A DNA stretch of 64,000 nt from Spartobacteria bacterium. Its GTDB lineage: Bacteria; Verrucomicrobiota; Verrucomicrobiia; Chthoniobacterales; UBA10450. The position numbers and the translations under genes were made by a program. Where the stretch lies: contig PLCN01000002.1 of assembly GCA_003134785.1 (NCBI GenBank), positions 219 to 64,218 of the forward strand, in the 5' to 3' direction. Each line of letters begins with the position of its first letter. Positions within the stretch are counted from its first letter, which is position 1. The notes under the pieces were generated by a model. The model did not search any database. It was given only the letters and a program-made list of their open reading frames with translations, and was not told the origin of the DNA. Of this stretch, positions 34,939 through 42,679 are shown piece by piece.

Positions 34939-36380
34939 GCCTTCTGACAAAACGCGCGAATTGTTTCCACGATGTAGTCGAGCATGGCGCGAGTAAGTCC
35001 GGGATAGACGCCGACAAAGATGGATTCGTTCATGATCCGATCGGCGCCGCTCAATTCACCCATGACGCGGATGGCTCCGGGATTTTCCTGGCGCAATTGC
35101 ATAAAGGCGGGCTGACGCAGGAGATTTCCACCGAAGAGCATTCGATTGCCGATTCGGTGTCCTTCGAGGTGACGCGCGAATTCGGTCCGGGTGAAAGGCG
35201 CTGTCGGTTTCACCAGCATCATGAAACCGAACCAGGAAGGCGAGCAGCGCGGACTGTTTTCGTTTTGCCACTCGAACCCTTTCGGCGTCCAGCCTTTGGC
35301 GTGGGTAGGCAAATGAAAATCGAAGAACTCTTCTAGACCCGCGAGACCTTGGCGAAGGTATTCCCAATTAGCGCGGCGCGCTTCGCCGAACGCGGGCAGC
35401 TTCTTGATCTGTTGCCGGCCGATCGCGGCCTGGATATCGAGCGGCTTCAAGTTATAGCCGAGATGCGAGTAGATGTATTTGTGGTCGTAACCGAAAGGCA
35501 GCTCGCCGAGTTGCCACTCGAAACGTTTGTTGCAGGTGTTCGCTTTTCCGCTCGCGCACCAGCAGTCGCGGCCCCAATCACGGAAGCTTTCGACCAGCAC
35601 GCGCAGATACATTCGGCCCACAATATTGATCGCGCCGCCTTCGCCGAGCGTGAGATGATGCGGCGGGTAGAAGGATTGCGTCGAAAGGTCGCCGAACGTT
35701 CCGGTGAAGCGGGGCCTGGCATTGGCTTCGGCCGAGGTGTAGGTGGCGCCGAGTGCGTCGCAGTTATCTTCGATAAGCCAGAGTTCATGCCGCCGGCAGA
35801 AGTCGGTGATCGTTTCGAGATCAAAGGGATTACCCAACGTGTGGGCCATCATGACCGCTTTCGTTTTTCCAGAGACGAAAGCTTCTTCGAGCCGATCGAG
35901 CCGCGCATTCAAAGTAAGCGGATCGTTATCGAGAAAGACTGGCACGGCGCCGTTCTGGATGATCGGCGCGACCGTGGTAGGAAACCCTGCGGCGCAGGTG
36001 ATGACTTCATCGCCGGCTCTGATCCGGCGTTCTCCGAGCTTATGACTGGTGAGCGCGGACAGCGCGAGCAGATTCGCGGACGAGCCGGAGTTGACGAGGA
36101 TGGACCGTTTGACGCCGAGGAACTGCTTCAACTCCTCTTCGAAAGCTTCACCTTCCGTTCCGAGAGTAAGCCAAAAATCCAGCGTGGAAGAAACAGCCGC
36201 TTCCACTTCGTCTTCGGTAAAGACGCGGCCGGCGTACGGAATCGTTGTCTCACCCGGCACGAATTCCGGCTGCGCGCCATCGCCATCGCCATAGCCGGGA
36301 CGGTTGGCGCCATGCGTCAGCGCGGAATACTCGCGAGTGAGGCCGAGAATTTCGGCTTTCAATTCAGCGGCGGTTTTCAT
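34935..36380 (-). CDS. rfbH: CDP-6-deoxy-D-xylo-4-hexulose-3-dehydrase
   Basis: The protein has 481 residues from ATG 36380. It has the DegT/aminotransferase fold with SILVNSGSSANLLALSAL (phosphate loop), AGFPTTVAPIIQNG, LIEDNCDALGATY (Asp to the pyridine N), and SFYPPHHLTLGEGGA, where His stands in place of the Schiff-base Lys. This His replacement is the hallmark of the PMP-dependent E1 dehydrases. DCWCASGKANTCNKRF supplies clustered Cys for the [2Fe-2S] centre. It makes a 3,4-glucoseen intermediate that an NADH reductase (RfbI/E3) reduces. No such reductase gene is seen in this window. It lies 14 bases after rfbG and overlaps the reductase SDR downstream. Confidence 0.92.
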   Translation of the reverse strand: MKTAAELKAEILGLTREYSALTHGANRPGYGDGDGAQPEFVPGETTIPYAGRVFTEDEVEAAVSSTLDFWLTLGTEGEAFEEELKQFLGVKRSILVNSGSSANLLALSALTSHKLGERRIRAGDEVITCAAGFPTTVAPIIQNGAVPVFLDNDPLTLNARLDRLEEAFVSGKTKAVMMAHTLGNPFDLETITDFCRRHELWLIEDNCDALGATYTSAEANARPRFTGTFGDLSTQSFYPPHHLTLGEGGAINIVGRMYLRVLVESFRDWGRDCWCASGKANTCNKRFEWQLGELPFGYDHKYIYSHLGYNLKPLDIQAAIGRQQIKKLPAFGEARRANWEYLRQGLAGLEEFFDFHLPTHAKGWTPKGFEWQNENSPRCSPSWFGFMMLVKPTAPFTRTEFARHLEGHRIGNRMLFGGNLLRQPAFMQLRQENPGAIRVMGELSGADRIMNESIFVGVYPGLTRAMLDYIVETIRAFCQKA

Positions 36381-36394
36381 CCGGGTGCGGGAAT

Positions 36395-37513
36395 CTAGCC
36401 GGGATGAGCGGACCATGCCATCCCGAGCGTGCGCGCCCTCTCTGCATACGCCTGTATTTGATCGCGCGTAACCTTCAGCGCGTCGGACCCCTGGGCGACA
36501 GCGTTATACCAGTGAATCGTTTCCGCGACGGCTTCCTCGAAATTCCACGCAGGTTGCCAGCCGAGAAGATGACGCGCCTTGTCGGTGGAGAGATTGAGAA
36601 GGCCGGATTCGTGGAGAGCGGCGGGATCGTGGCGATCGATCCATTTTCCGGGCACGTGCTTTAAGATTTCTTCGAGTAACTCTTCGACCGTGCGGTTGGA
36701 TTCCAGTTCGGGACCAAAGTTGAACGCGCTGGTAAACTCCGCGGCTGAGGTTCGTTCCCGGAGCGCCGGATGGGCCAGGACGGCGGCGAGCCACAGGTAA
36801 CCGCTCAATGGTTCGAGCACATGCTGCCACGGTCGGGTCGCATTCTTGTTCCGGACTGGGATGGGTTCGCCGCGGCCTAACGAGCGGATGGCGTCGGGCA
36901 CAATCCGGTCGGTGGCCCAGTCGCCGCCGCCGATCACGTTCCCGGCCCGAGCGCTGGCGATCTTCACCGGCGGGTTTTTGGAAGGATCGAAGAAGGAGCT
37001 GCGATAAGCGGCGATGGCGATCTCCGCCGCGGCTTTGCTCGAGCTATAGGGATCGTGGCCGCCCAGCGCGTCTTCTTCTCGATAGGCGTACTGCTGTTCC
37101 CGGTTGAGATAGCACTTGTCGGTCGTGGCAAAGACAGTGGCGCAGGGTTCTCGCCAGTGGCGCAGAGCTTCCAGCACGTGGACGGTGCCCATTACGTTTG
37201 TCTGATAGGTCTCGACCGGTTCCCGGTAGGAATACCTAACGATAGGTTGAGCAGCCAGATGAAAGACAAAATCGGGCGCGGCGGAACGGATCGATTTCTC
37301 CACCGCCGCCGCATCACGGATGTCGCCGATCTCGTGATCGAGCTGCGACGAAAGGCCAAGCTGCTCGAACAAGCTCGGAGTAGTCGGCGGCTCCAGGGCA
37401 AATCCATGCACGCGGGCTCCGAGCTGGAGAAGCCAGGTGGCCAGCCACGAACCTTTGAAGCCGGTATGCCCCGAGAGCCACACCTTCTTGTTCTCGAAGA
37501 CGCCGCCGAACAT
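36395..37513 (-). CDS. rfbG: CDP-glucose 4,6-dehydratase
   Basis: The protein has 372 residues. VWLSGHTGFKGSWLATWLLQ is the Rossmann motif typical of RfbG (GHTGFKG). HLAAQPIVRYSYREPVETYQ, FATTDKCYLN, YSSSKAAAEIAIAAYR (catalytic Tyr and Lys), ARAGNVIGGGDWATDRIVPD and TRPWQHVLEPLSGYL are all in the order of CDP-glucose 4,6-dehydratases. It converts CDP-glucose to CDP-4-keto-6-deoxyglucose, the substrate of RfbH. Five bases separate it from rfbF and 14 from rfbH, an operon rfbF-rfbG-rfbH-SDR. Confidence 0.93.
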   Translation of the reverse strand: MFGGVFENKKVWLSGHTGFKGSWLATWLLQLGARVHGFALEPPTTPSLFEQLGLSSQLDHEIGDIRDAAAVEKSIRSAAPDFVFHLAAQPIVRYSYREPVETYQTNVMGTVHVLEALRHWREPCATVFATTDKCYLNREQQYAYREEDALGGHDPYSSSKAAAEIAIAAYRSSFFDPSKNPPVKIASARAGNVIGGGDWATDRIVPDAIRSLGRGEPIPVRNKNATRPWQHVLEPLSGYLWLAAVLAHPALRERTSAAEFTSAFNFGPELESNRTVEELLEEILKHVPGKWIDRHDPAALHESGLLNLSTDKARHLLGWQPAWNFEEAVAETIHWYNAVAQGSDALKVTRDQIQAYAERARTLGMAWSAHPG

Positions 37514-37518
37514 TCAGT

Positions 37519-38301
37519 CTACCAAACTTTCCAGGGCGCGCGCCCTTCCTGCCAGAGGGTGTTCAGCAAAGTAAACTCCTGGAAGGTATCCATGGGTTGC
37601 CAGAAGTCGTCGTGTTTGTAGGCGCCCATCTTACCTTCCGCGGCTATCTTGCGGAGAGGTTCCTGTTCTAGCATCACGGCGGGATTGCCTTTCAGGTAAT
37701 TGAAGAGGGACGAGCTGCAAACCATGTAGCCGCCATTGATGTAGCCGCTTTCTGTTTGCGGCTTTTCGTTGAAGCCGGTGACAGTGGAATCATCCTTGAA
37801 GCTCAGCTCGCCGAACCTCCCGGGTGGGTGGACCGCAGTGATGGTGCAGACCTTGCCGGCGGCCCGATGAAACTTGATCGAAGCAGGTATGTCAATGCTG
37901 CCGACTCCGTCACCGTAAGTGAGAAGAAAGGTGTCATCGGCGCCGAGGTATTGCTTGATTCGGTAAACGCGGTCGCCGGTCATCGAGTCTTCGCCAGTAT
38001 CGGCCAGGGTGACCTGCCAGTCTCCTTCATTGTGTTGGGTATGAAACTTCGCTTCAGGATCGGGGCCAAGTTGAAGAGTGGTATCGCAGGTATTCCAAAG
38101 ATAGTTTCGAAAATATTCCTTGATCATCTCGCCTTTGTAACCAAGGCAGAGGATGAACTCCTTGAAGCCGTAGTGCGCGTAGGTCTTCATGATGTGCCAG
38201 AGGATCGGGCGATCGCCGATTGGCAGCATCGGTTTCGGACGGAACTCCGTTTCATCGCGCAGCCGCGTTCCTTTTCCGCCGCACAGGATGACTACTTTCA
38301 T
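37519..38301 (-). CDS. rfbF: Glucose-1-phosphate cytidylyltransferase
   Basis: The protein has 260 residues from ATG 38301. VVILCGGKGTRLRDETEFRP is the nucleotidyltransferase signature with the CTP-binding loop, KPMLPIGDRPILWHIMKTYA is the sugar-phosphate part, and FLLTYGDGVGSIDI the metal site Asp pair. GFNEKPQTESGYINGGYMV and YKHDDFWQPMDTFQE are diagnostic of RfbF. It makes CDP-glucose from CTP and glucose-1-phosphate as the first step of the 3,6-dideoxyhexose pathway. The frame can be extended by 43 codons upstream, but those residues do not look like the family. A Met at MEELAHENTP is a second candidate. Confidence 0.93.
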   Translation of the reverse strand: MKVVILCGGKGTRLRDETEFRPKPMLPIGDRPILWHIMKTYAHYGFKEFILCLGYKGEMIKEYFRNYLWNTCDTTLQLGPDPEAKFHTQHNEGDWQVTLADTGEDSMTGDRVYRIKQYLGADDTFLLTYGDGVGSIDIPASIKFHRAAGKVCTITAVHPPGRFGELSFKDDSTVTGFNEKPQTESGYINGGYMVCSSSLFNYLKGNPAVMLEQEPLRKIAAEGKMGAYKHDDFWQPMDTFQEFTLLNTLWQEGRAPWKVW

Positions 38302-38776
38302 CGGCGTGTTTTCGTGAGCTAGCTCTTCCATGGGATGAGTGCTTAAGGTTGATCTGGAAACACGGATGCCGCTCATGGGTCTCCCGCTCCAGAGTTGTGG
38401 CATGCTGGCTACCGGCGCGCTCTCTGACAAGATTTCTTTGACGGGGATTCAGGGATCTCGCATCCGCCTAAAGGCGGATCACAAAAGACACAAAAGGTGA
38501 AGGGCTTGGACAGCCCGACCTCGGCTGAAGCGCTCCGGCAATAGCCCAGCGTTTTAACGCTGGGGGAAAATGGGTTTGGAGACAACGAGTCCCGTCAGGG
38601 ACGAAAGAATCGCGCCGGTGCCTGGCAGAGTAACAGCCGTGGCGCTGCTCCTGCCGTCCCTCACGGGACTCACCTTTCACCCGCGATGTAACCCAGCGTT
38701 AAAACGCTGGGCTATTCCCCAAGGACGGACGGAGTTTCTGCTTGCGGTCGGCTGAGGCGCTCAACACACTTGATGC
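38302..38776. other. Intergenic stretch between divergent genes, with a compound palindrome
   Basis: It separates rfbF (minus) from the GYF_2 gene (plus), so both promoters should be here. The most obvious content is the nested palindromic element at 38541-38719. Short frames in it are products of that repeat. Confidence 0.5.
38541..38719. repeat. Nested palindromic (BIME-like) element
   Basis: The outer arms are small palindromes in their own right: gcccagcgttttaacgctgg at 38544 and cccagcgttaaaacgctggg at 38692, reverse complements of one another. Inside them, gtcccgtcagggacg (38589) faces cgtccctcacgggac (38656). This symmetric two-tier structure is typical of REP/BIME elements, though I cannot name a known family for it. 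Confidence 0.7.
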
Positions 38777-39331
38777 ATGCAAATCCATATCGCGCGCAAT
38801 GGACAGGCGATGGGGCCGTTCTCGCTGGAAGAGGTGAACCGCCAACTGGCTGCGGGAACACTCAGCGGCTCCGACCTGGGTTGGTATGAGGGCGCCGCCG
38901 GCTGGGCGCCGCTTTCTTCCGTGCCCGGGGTAAGTGTGAGCGGCGCGACCGGCGTCACGCCGTCACCCGCGCCCGCTGCTGCCGCCGCAGCTCCCGCTAC
39001 ACCGATGGTGACAACGCCGGCACCTGGAGGCACGGTTCATTATCCGACCCGACCGGTCGCGCCTACTGAGCCGCTCGCCATCTGGTCTTTTGTTCTTAGC
39101 TTACTCGGAGTGCTGGGCTTTTGCTGTGGACCGATTCCCTTGGTGGCCGGAGTCATTTGCGGACACCTTGCCTTACCCAAATTCCGGGCCAGACCAGAAT
39201 TGCAGGGCCGTGGCCTGGCCATAGCAGGGTTAGTCATCGGATATGCTGTCATAGCGGGCTGGATAATCTGGGTCCTATTCCTGGGCGGCGTTGCGGCCTT
39301 GCAGGGAATCCTTGAGAGTACCAAGAAGTAG
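38777..39331 (+). CDS. GYF_2 / DUF4190 membrane protein
   Basis: The protein has 184 residues. Residues 1-50 match a bacterial GYF_2 domain (IHIARNGQAMGPFSLEEVNR then LGWYEGAAGWAPLSSVP). An Ala/Pro-rich linker (51-95) follows, then two hydrophobic segments: LAIWSFVLSLLGVLGFCCGPIPLV with ICGHLALPKF, and GLAIAGLVIGYAVIAGWIIWVLF, the DUF4190 arrangement. The GYF_2 domain probably binds a peptide or protein partner while the tail sits in the inner membrane. Function unknown. The stop lies inside the yidD gene that follows. Confidence 0.8.
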   Translation: MQIHIARNGQAMGPFSLEEVNRQLAAGTLSGSDLGWYEGAAGWAPLSSVPGVSVSGATGVTPSPAPAAAAAAPATPMVTTPAPGGTVHYPTRPVAPTEPLAIWSFVLSLLGVLGFCCGPIPLVAGVICGHLALPKFRARPELQGRGLAIAGLVIGYAVIAGWIIWVLFLGGVAALQGILESTKK

Positions 39332-39668
39332 GAGCTTCGGAGCCGGCCGCTTCAAAGGCAGAGGCCGCATCGCTTTGATCGGAACGCTCGTGCTCGGAGC
39401 CGGGGCGATTTGCGATTGGACGCGGCCGCCGCGGGAGCAGATCTCCGTGGCCGTCTATGACAAGGTGGTGGTAGGCGGTTACCGGCAGTTCCTGCAACCG
39501 GTGACACATCGTTTCATTCGTTGCCGGTTCCAGCCCACTTGCTCGCAATATTCCGAGGAAGCCATGCGCGCACATGGTTTCCCGAAAGGACTTTGGCTCA
39601 CTACCTCCCGGTTATTTCGTTGCATGCCGTGGGTGGCGACGGGAACGCGCGATCCCGTGCCGCCATGA
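39312..39668 (+). CDS. yidD: YidD membrane-protein insertion efficiency factor
   Basis: The protein has 118 residues from TTG 39312, inside the end of the preceding gene. FIRCRFQPTCSQYSEEAMRAHGF is the diagnostic YidD block with its Cys pair, followed by KGLWLTTSRLFRCMPW. VYDKVVVGGYRQFLQP precedes it. The N-terminal helix (IALIGTLVLGAGAIC) is longer than in the 70-85 residue family norm. YidD is thought to assist YidC in inserting inner-membrane proteins. It is usually found beside rpmH-rnpA-yidC, so its place here, away from those genes, is unusual. Confidence 0.85.
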   Translation: MRVPRSRSFGAGRFKGRGRIALIGTLVLGAGAICDWTRPPREQISVAVYDKVVVGGYRQFLQPVTHRFIRCRFQPTCSQYSEEAMRAHGFPKGLWLTTSRLFRCMPWVATGTRDPVPP

Positions 39669-39702
39669 GCACGAGAAGCTCGCATCATCGGCTCTCTCCA
39701 AA

Positions 39703-39768
39703 CTGTAGCGGCGGTCTATGACCGACGTCTTTCGAGTACGCTTCGGCGGTCATAGACCGCCGCTACAG
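39703..39768. repeat. Palindromic repeat copy A (CTGTAGCGGCGGTC family)
   Basis: The left arm ctgtagcggcggtctatgac and the right arm gtcatagaccgccgctacag are exact complements around a loop of about 26 bases containing cgtctttcg. It is one of five copies in this window (others at 42468, 43135, 43902 and 54960). It could fold into a stable hairpin after yidD. Confidence 0.85.
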
Positions 39769-39855
39769 GATAATGAGGCCGCGCCTTCCAGTTCTTGCGC
39801 ATGGTTTCGCACGCCGGTTTTACAAACGATCCGGTCGCGTGTAGAGAACCGGACT

Positions 39856-40347
39856 ATGAAGAAACTCTCGCTCGCAGTCCTGTTCGCTCTCGCTCTGCTT
39901 ACGCCGGCTTTCGCCAAGACCTTCAAGGTGCCGGATGAAGATTCGTTCGCCTCGATCACCATCCCGGACGACTGGAAATCGAAGGAAATCGACAAGGGTG
40001 TGGAATCACAGTCGAAGGACGACCAGGTCTATTTCGCGGTCGAGGCCAGCGATGCCAAGGGACTTGATAAGACCATCGAGGACGCGATCGATTTCCTGAA
40101 GGAACAAGGGGTGACCATCGACACAAAGACGCAAAAGCAAAGTGAGGGAAAGATCAATGGCATGGAAGGAGTCGACATCACCTGGAACGGCAAGGACAAG
40201 GAAGGCGACGCGATCATTAGCCTGACTATCCTGGCGGTGAGAAAAGACAAGGCGCTGCTTATCACATACTGGGCCTCGCCGGAAGGGACCAAGAGCCACG
40301 CCAAGGAGCTGGGCGAGATTCTCAGCAGCGTAAAGGGGATCATGTAA
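39856..40347 (+). CDS. Small secreted protein of unknown function
   Basis: The protein has 162 residues after trimming to ATG 39856. The longer frame runs through a repeat and is not credible. A signal peptide (KKLSLAVLFALALLTPAFA) is cleaved probably after AFA. The mature part is acidic/lysine-rich: KVPDEDSFASITIPDDWKSK, IDFLKEQGVTIDTKTQ, VDITWNGKDKEGDAIISLT and ILSSVKGIM. The mixed strand/helix pattern resembles small lipocalin/PsbP-like periplasmic proteins, but no motif allows assignment. It stands alone. Confidence 0.7.
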   Translation: MKKLSLAVLFALALLTPAFAKTFKVPDEDSFASITIPDDWKSKEIDKGVESQSKDDQVYFAVEASDAKGLDKTIEDAIDFLKEQGVTIDTKTQKQSEGKINGMEGVDITWNGKDKEGDAIISLTILAVRKDKALLITYWASPEGTKSHAKELGEILSSVKGIM

Positions 40348-40874
40348 GCCCGTCGGCCTTACAAGGCAGAAGGCAGAAGGCAGAAGACCTGTAGCAGCCT
40401 CCGAAAGCTTTCGGGGCTCGGGGAAGACGCTTCGGCACACGCCGCAACACTCGCGCTTCGCACGCACCGCCGCCGAAGCGCTTTGGCGCGCAGGAGGCAG
40501 CGAAGCGGCTACAGGTAAAAATCTTGGCAAGGCCTGCCTCGCGCTGAAACGCTGCGTTGCGGGTGGCCTTGGCGGACTTGGTGCGTGGGGGTTGGAATTT
40601 TTGCCGCGTATCAATTGAGACGCTCTCCCTCTTGTTTCGAAGTATCCGTGCTCTCCGCGTAATCCGCGGTCAAAAAGATTTTTTAAAAAAAGCTGGACAC
40701 GTTTTTGTGCTCCAGATAACAACGAAGTCATGCGTTTCCCCCAAAAGAGGACGCCGCTTCAACCCGCAAGGGAAAAATGTTTTCTGGCTGGAGACACCGC
40801 GACAATAGTAAAGTCAATGCCGGCTAACTCCCTGCTGAAACTTTTCCGCTAGAACCTCAACCTATCTCACCACC
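40348..40874. other. Intergenic stretch with low-complexity and repeat-like sequence
   Basis: It contains gcagaaggcagaaggcagaag (a tandem heptamer), a region framed by cctgtagcagcctccga and ggaggcagcgaagcggctac that could pair imperfectly, and ctccgcgtaatccgcggtc, a variant of the dispersed 'cgcggattacgcgga' repeat. No gene seen. Confidence 0.5.
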
Positions 40875-41378
40875 ATGGCTGAACCATTCCTTTCCGAAAT
40901 AAGAATCATGAGCTTCAGCTTCGCGCCGAAAGGCTGGGCCACTTGCGACGGGCAGCTGCTCCCGATAAACCAGAACCAGGCGCTCTTCTCTTTGCTTGGC
41001 ACGACCTACGGCGGCGACGGGCGGGTCAACTTCGCGCTGCCCGACCTTAGGAACAGGGTGCCGATTCACATGGGCTCGGGTTTCACCCTCGGCGAAAAAG
41101 GCGGCGAGCAAGCGCACACTCTTTCTATTTCAGAGATACCCACTCACGTTCATACGCTGAATGCCACGTCGGTGAACGGTGACCTCATCATCGCCTCCGG
41201 CAATCAGCTGGGGGGCAGCCCTTCCCAGCTCTATCAACCTCCGGATAACAATCTGCAGGCAATGAATCCCGGTTCCATTAGCAATGTTGGCGGCAGCCAG
41301 GCGCACGACAATATGATGCCCTACCTGGTATTAAGTTTCTGCATCGCGCTCCAGGGAATTTTCCCATCGCAAACCTAA
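40875..41378 (+). CDS. Phage-tail-collar (MdpB-like) protein 1
   Basis: The protein has 167 residues. FLSEIRIMSFSFAPKGWATC, DGQLLPINQNQALFSLLGTT, YGGDGRVNFALPDLRNRVPI then GEKGGEQAHTLSISEIPTHV are the classic tail-collar blocks (PF07484) shared with phage tail fibres and the 'microcystin-dependent protein' MdpB. The C-terminal half ends VGGSQAHDNMMPYLVLSFCI and ALQGIFPSQT. It is first of three tandem homologues with 12- and 9-base gaps, so one operon. No phage head, sheath or baseplate genes are nearby, so this is not a prophage. Function in bacteria is unclear. Confidence 0.88.
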   Translation: MAEPFLSEIRIMSFSFAPKGWATCDGQLLPINQNQALFSLLGTTYGGDGRVNFALPDLRNRVPIHMGSGFTLGEKGGEQAHTLSISEIPTHVHTLNATSVNGDLIIASGNQLGGSPSQLYQPPDNNLQAMNPGSISNVGGSQAHDNMMPYLVLSFCIALQGIFPSQT

Positions 41379-41390
41379 GGAGAAAAATTT

Positions 41391-41891
41391 ATGGCCCAAC
41401 CTTATGTCGGAGAAATCAGGATCTTCGCGGGAAACTTCGCGCCCTCGGGCTGGATGTTTTGTGAAGGGCAATTGCTTCCCATCTCGGAATACGATACCCT
41501 CTTCAACCTGATCGGTACAACCTACGGTGGCGATGGGCAGAGTACCTTTGCGTTACCCGATCTGCGGGGCAGAATTCCGCTTCATCAGGGCAACGGATTT
41601 ACGCTGGCCCAAACCGGCGGAGAGGAAACCGTTACGCTGACGGTGGCACAGATTCCCGCGCACACCCACGCGCTTCTCGGCACCACGACGACGGCAACGT
41701 CTCCGAACGCTTCGGGCGACGTCCTCGCACAGGCAACGTTGTTCTTTCCTTACATCAACGTCGCCCCATCGGTCGCCATGGCTCCCTCCGTCGGTCCGGT
41801 CGGCGGCAGCCAGCCGCACGACAATTTTCAGCCCTATCTCTGTCTCGATTTTATCATTTCATTGTTCGGGATTTTCCCGTCGCAGACTTAA
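41391..41891 (+). CDS. Phage-tail-collar (MdpB-like) protein 2
   Basis: The protein has 166 residues, homologous throughout to its neighbours: YVGEIRIFAGNFAPSGWMFC, EGQLLPISEYDTLFNLIGTT, YGGDGQSTFALPDLRGRIPL, TVAQIPAHTHALLGTT and a tail with GPVGGSQPHDNFQPYLCLDF. Preceded by AAGGAGAAAAATTT, a clear ribosome site. The central region between the collar part and the tail is the most variable part of the three proteins, which suggests that they have related but distinct binding surfaces, perhaps forming a hetero-oligomer. Confidence 0.88.
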   Translation: MAQPYVGEIRIFAGNFAPSGWMFCEGQLLPISEYDTLFNLIGTTYGGDGQSTFALPDLRGRIPLHQGNGFTLAQTGGEETVTLTVAQIPAHTHALLGTTTTATSPNASGDVLAQATLFFPYINVAPSVAMAPSVGPVGGSQPHDNFQPYLCLDFIISLFGIFPSQT

Positions 41892-41900
41892 GGAGTAAAC

Positions 41901-42422
41901 ATGGATCCATTTGTTGCTGAAATCCGAATTTTCCCGTTCAACTTCGCCCCAAAAGGCTGGGCCTTTTGCGATGGCCAGATCCTCCCCCTCTCGCAAAATA
42001 CCGCGCTCTTTTCGCTCCTGGGCACTACCTACGGCGGCGACGGCAAATCGAACTTCGCCTTGCCCAACGTTCAGGGCAACGCGCCGATGCATCCCGGCCA
42101 GGGCCCCGGCCTTTCCCTGCATGATCTTGGAGAGACAGGAGGGTCGCAGACCGTGTCGTTGCTGGAATCGGAGATTCCTTCGCATACCCATCAGTTGATG
42201 GCGGCAACGAGCACCTCCACCAAGAGCACGCCGGCGGGAAACTCGCTGACGCGCATCGGCACGGGTGGGACGCCATACAAAGCGCCCGGCAGCGCCCAGG
42301 TGACGATGGCGAACAACGCCCTCACACCTGCGGGCGGCGATCAGCCGCATAACAACATGCAGCCGTACCTGACGCTGAATTTCTGCATCGCGTTGCAGGG
42401 CGTATTTCCGCCGAGGGGATAA
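41901..42422 (+). CDS. Phage-tail-collar (MdpB-like) protein 3
   Basis: The protein has 173 residues. FVAEIRIFPFNFAPKGWAFC, DGQILPLSQNTALFSLLGTT, YGGDGKSNFALPNVQGNAPM, ESEIPSHTHQLM and the closing GGDQPHNNMQPYLTLNFCIA LQGVFPPRG match its two neighbours, with a small insertion (PGQGPGLSLHDLGETG) after the collar motif. AAGGAG precedes the start. It ends the tail-collar trio. A palindrome (copy B) follows 46 bases later and may serve as the terminator. Confidence 0.88.
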   Translation: MDPFVAEIRIFPFNFAPKGWAFCDGQILPLSQNTALFSLLGTTYGGDGKSNFALPNVQGNAPMHPGQGPGLSLHDLGETGGSQTVSLLESEIPSHTHQLMAATSTSTKSTPAGNSLTRIGTGGTPYKAPGSAQVTMANNALTPAGGDQPHNNMQPYLTLNFCIALQGVFPPRG

Positions 42423-42467
42423 AGATTTTGAACCGCGGATTACGCGGAGGTCACGGATATTGGAATC

Positions 42468-42533
42468 TGTAGCGGCGGTCTGTGACCGTCGTCTTTTGAA
42501 CACGCTTCGGCGGTCATAGACCGCCGCTACAGG
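42468..42533. repeat. Palindromic repeat copy B
   Basis: Same family as 39703-39768. Arms ctgtagcggcggtctgtgac and gtcatagaccgccgctacag, loop containing cgtcttttgaacacgcttcg. It lies downstream of the tail-collar trio, preceded by the dispersed motif aaccgcggattacgcggagg (42432-42451). Confidence 0.85.
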
Positions 42534-42679
42534 AATCAATCCGCGCTTACGCTCCCAATTCTCTATTGTTCCAACCCTCGCTCCCATCCCCATCCGTGCT
42601 ATCCGAGTAGTCCGCGGTCGCCCCTCTCAAATTTCATCGTTGTGTCCCGTGGTGACCTTGGTGTGAGATTGCTCCCACT

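Noticed and set aside
35349-36398. 349-codon plus-strand frame opposite rfbH
   Set aside because: Antisense shadow created by GC-rich codon bias; RfbH motifs on the minus strand are decisive.
39718-39855. N-terminal extension of the small secreted protein
   Set aside because: It translates through palindrome copy A; the ATG at 39856 begins a clear signal peptide.
40875-42422. Prophage or tailocin
   Set aside because: Only tail-collar proteins are present; no sheath, tube, baseplate, lysis or integrase genes accompany them.
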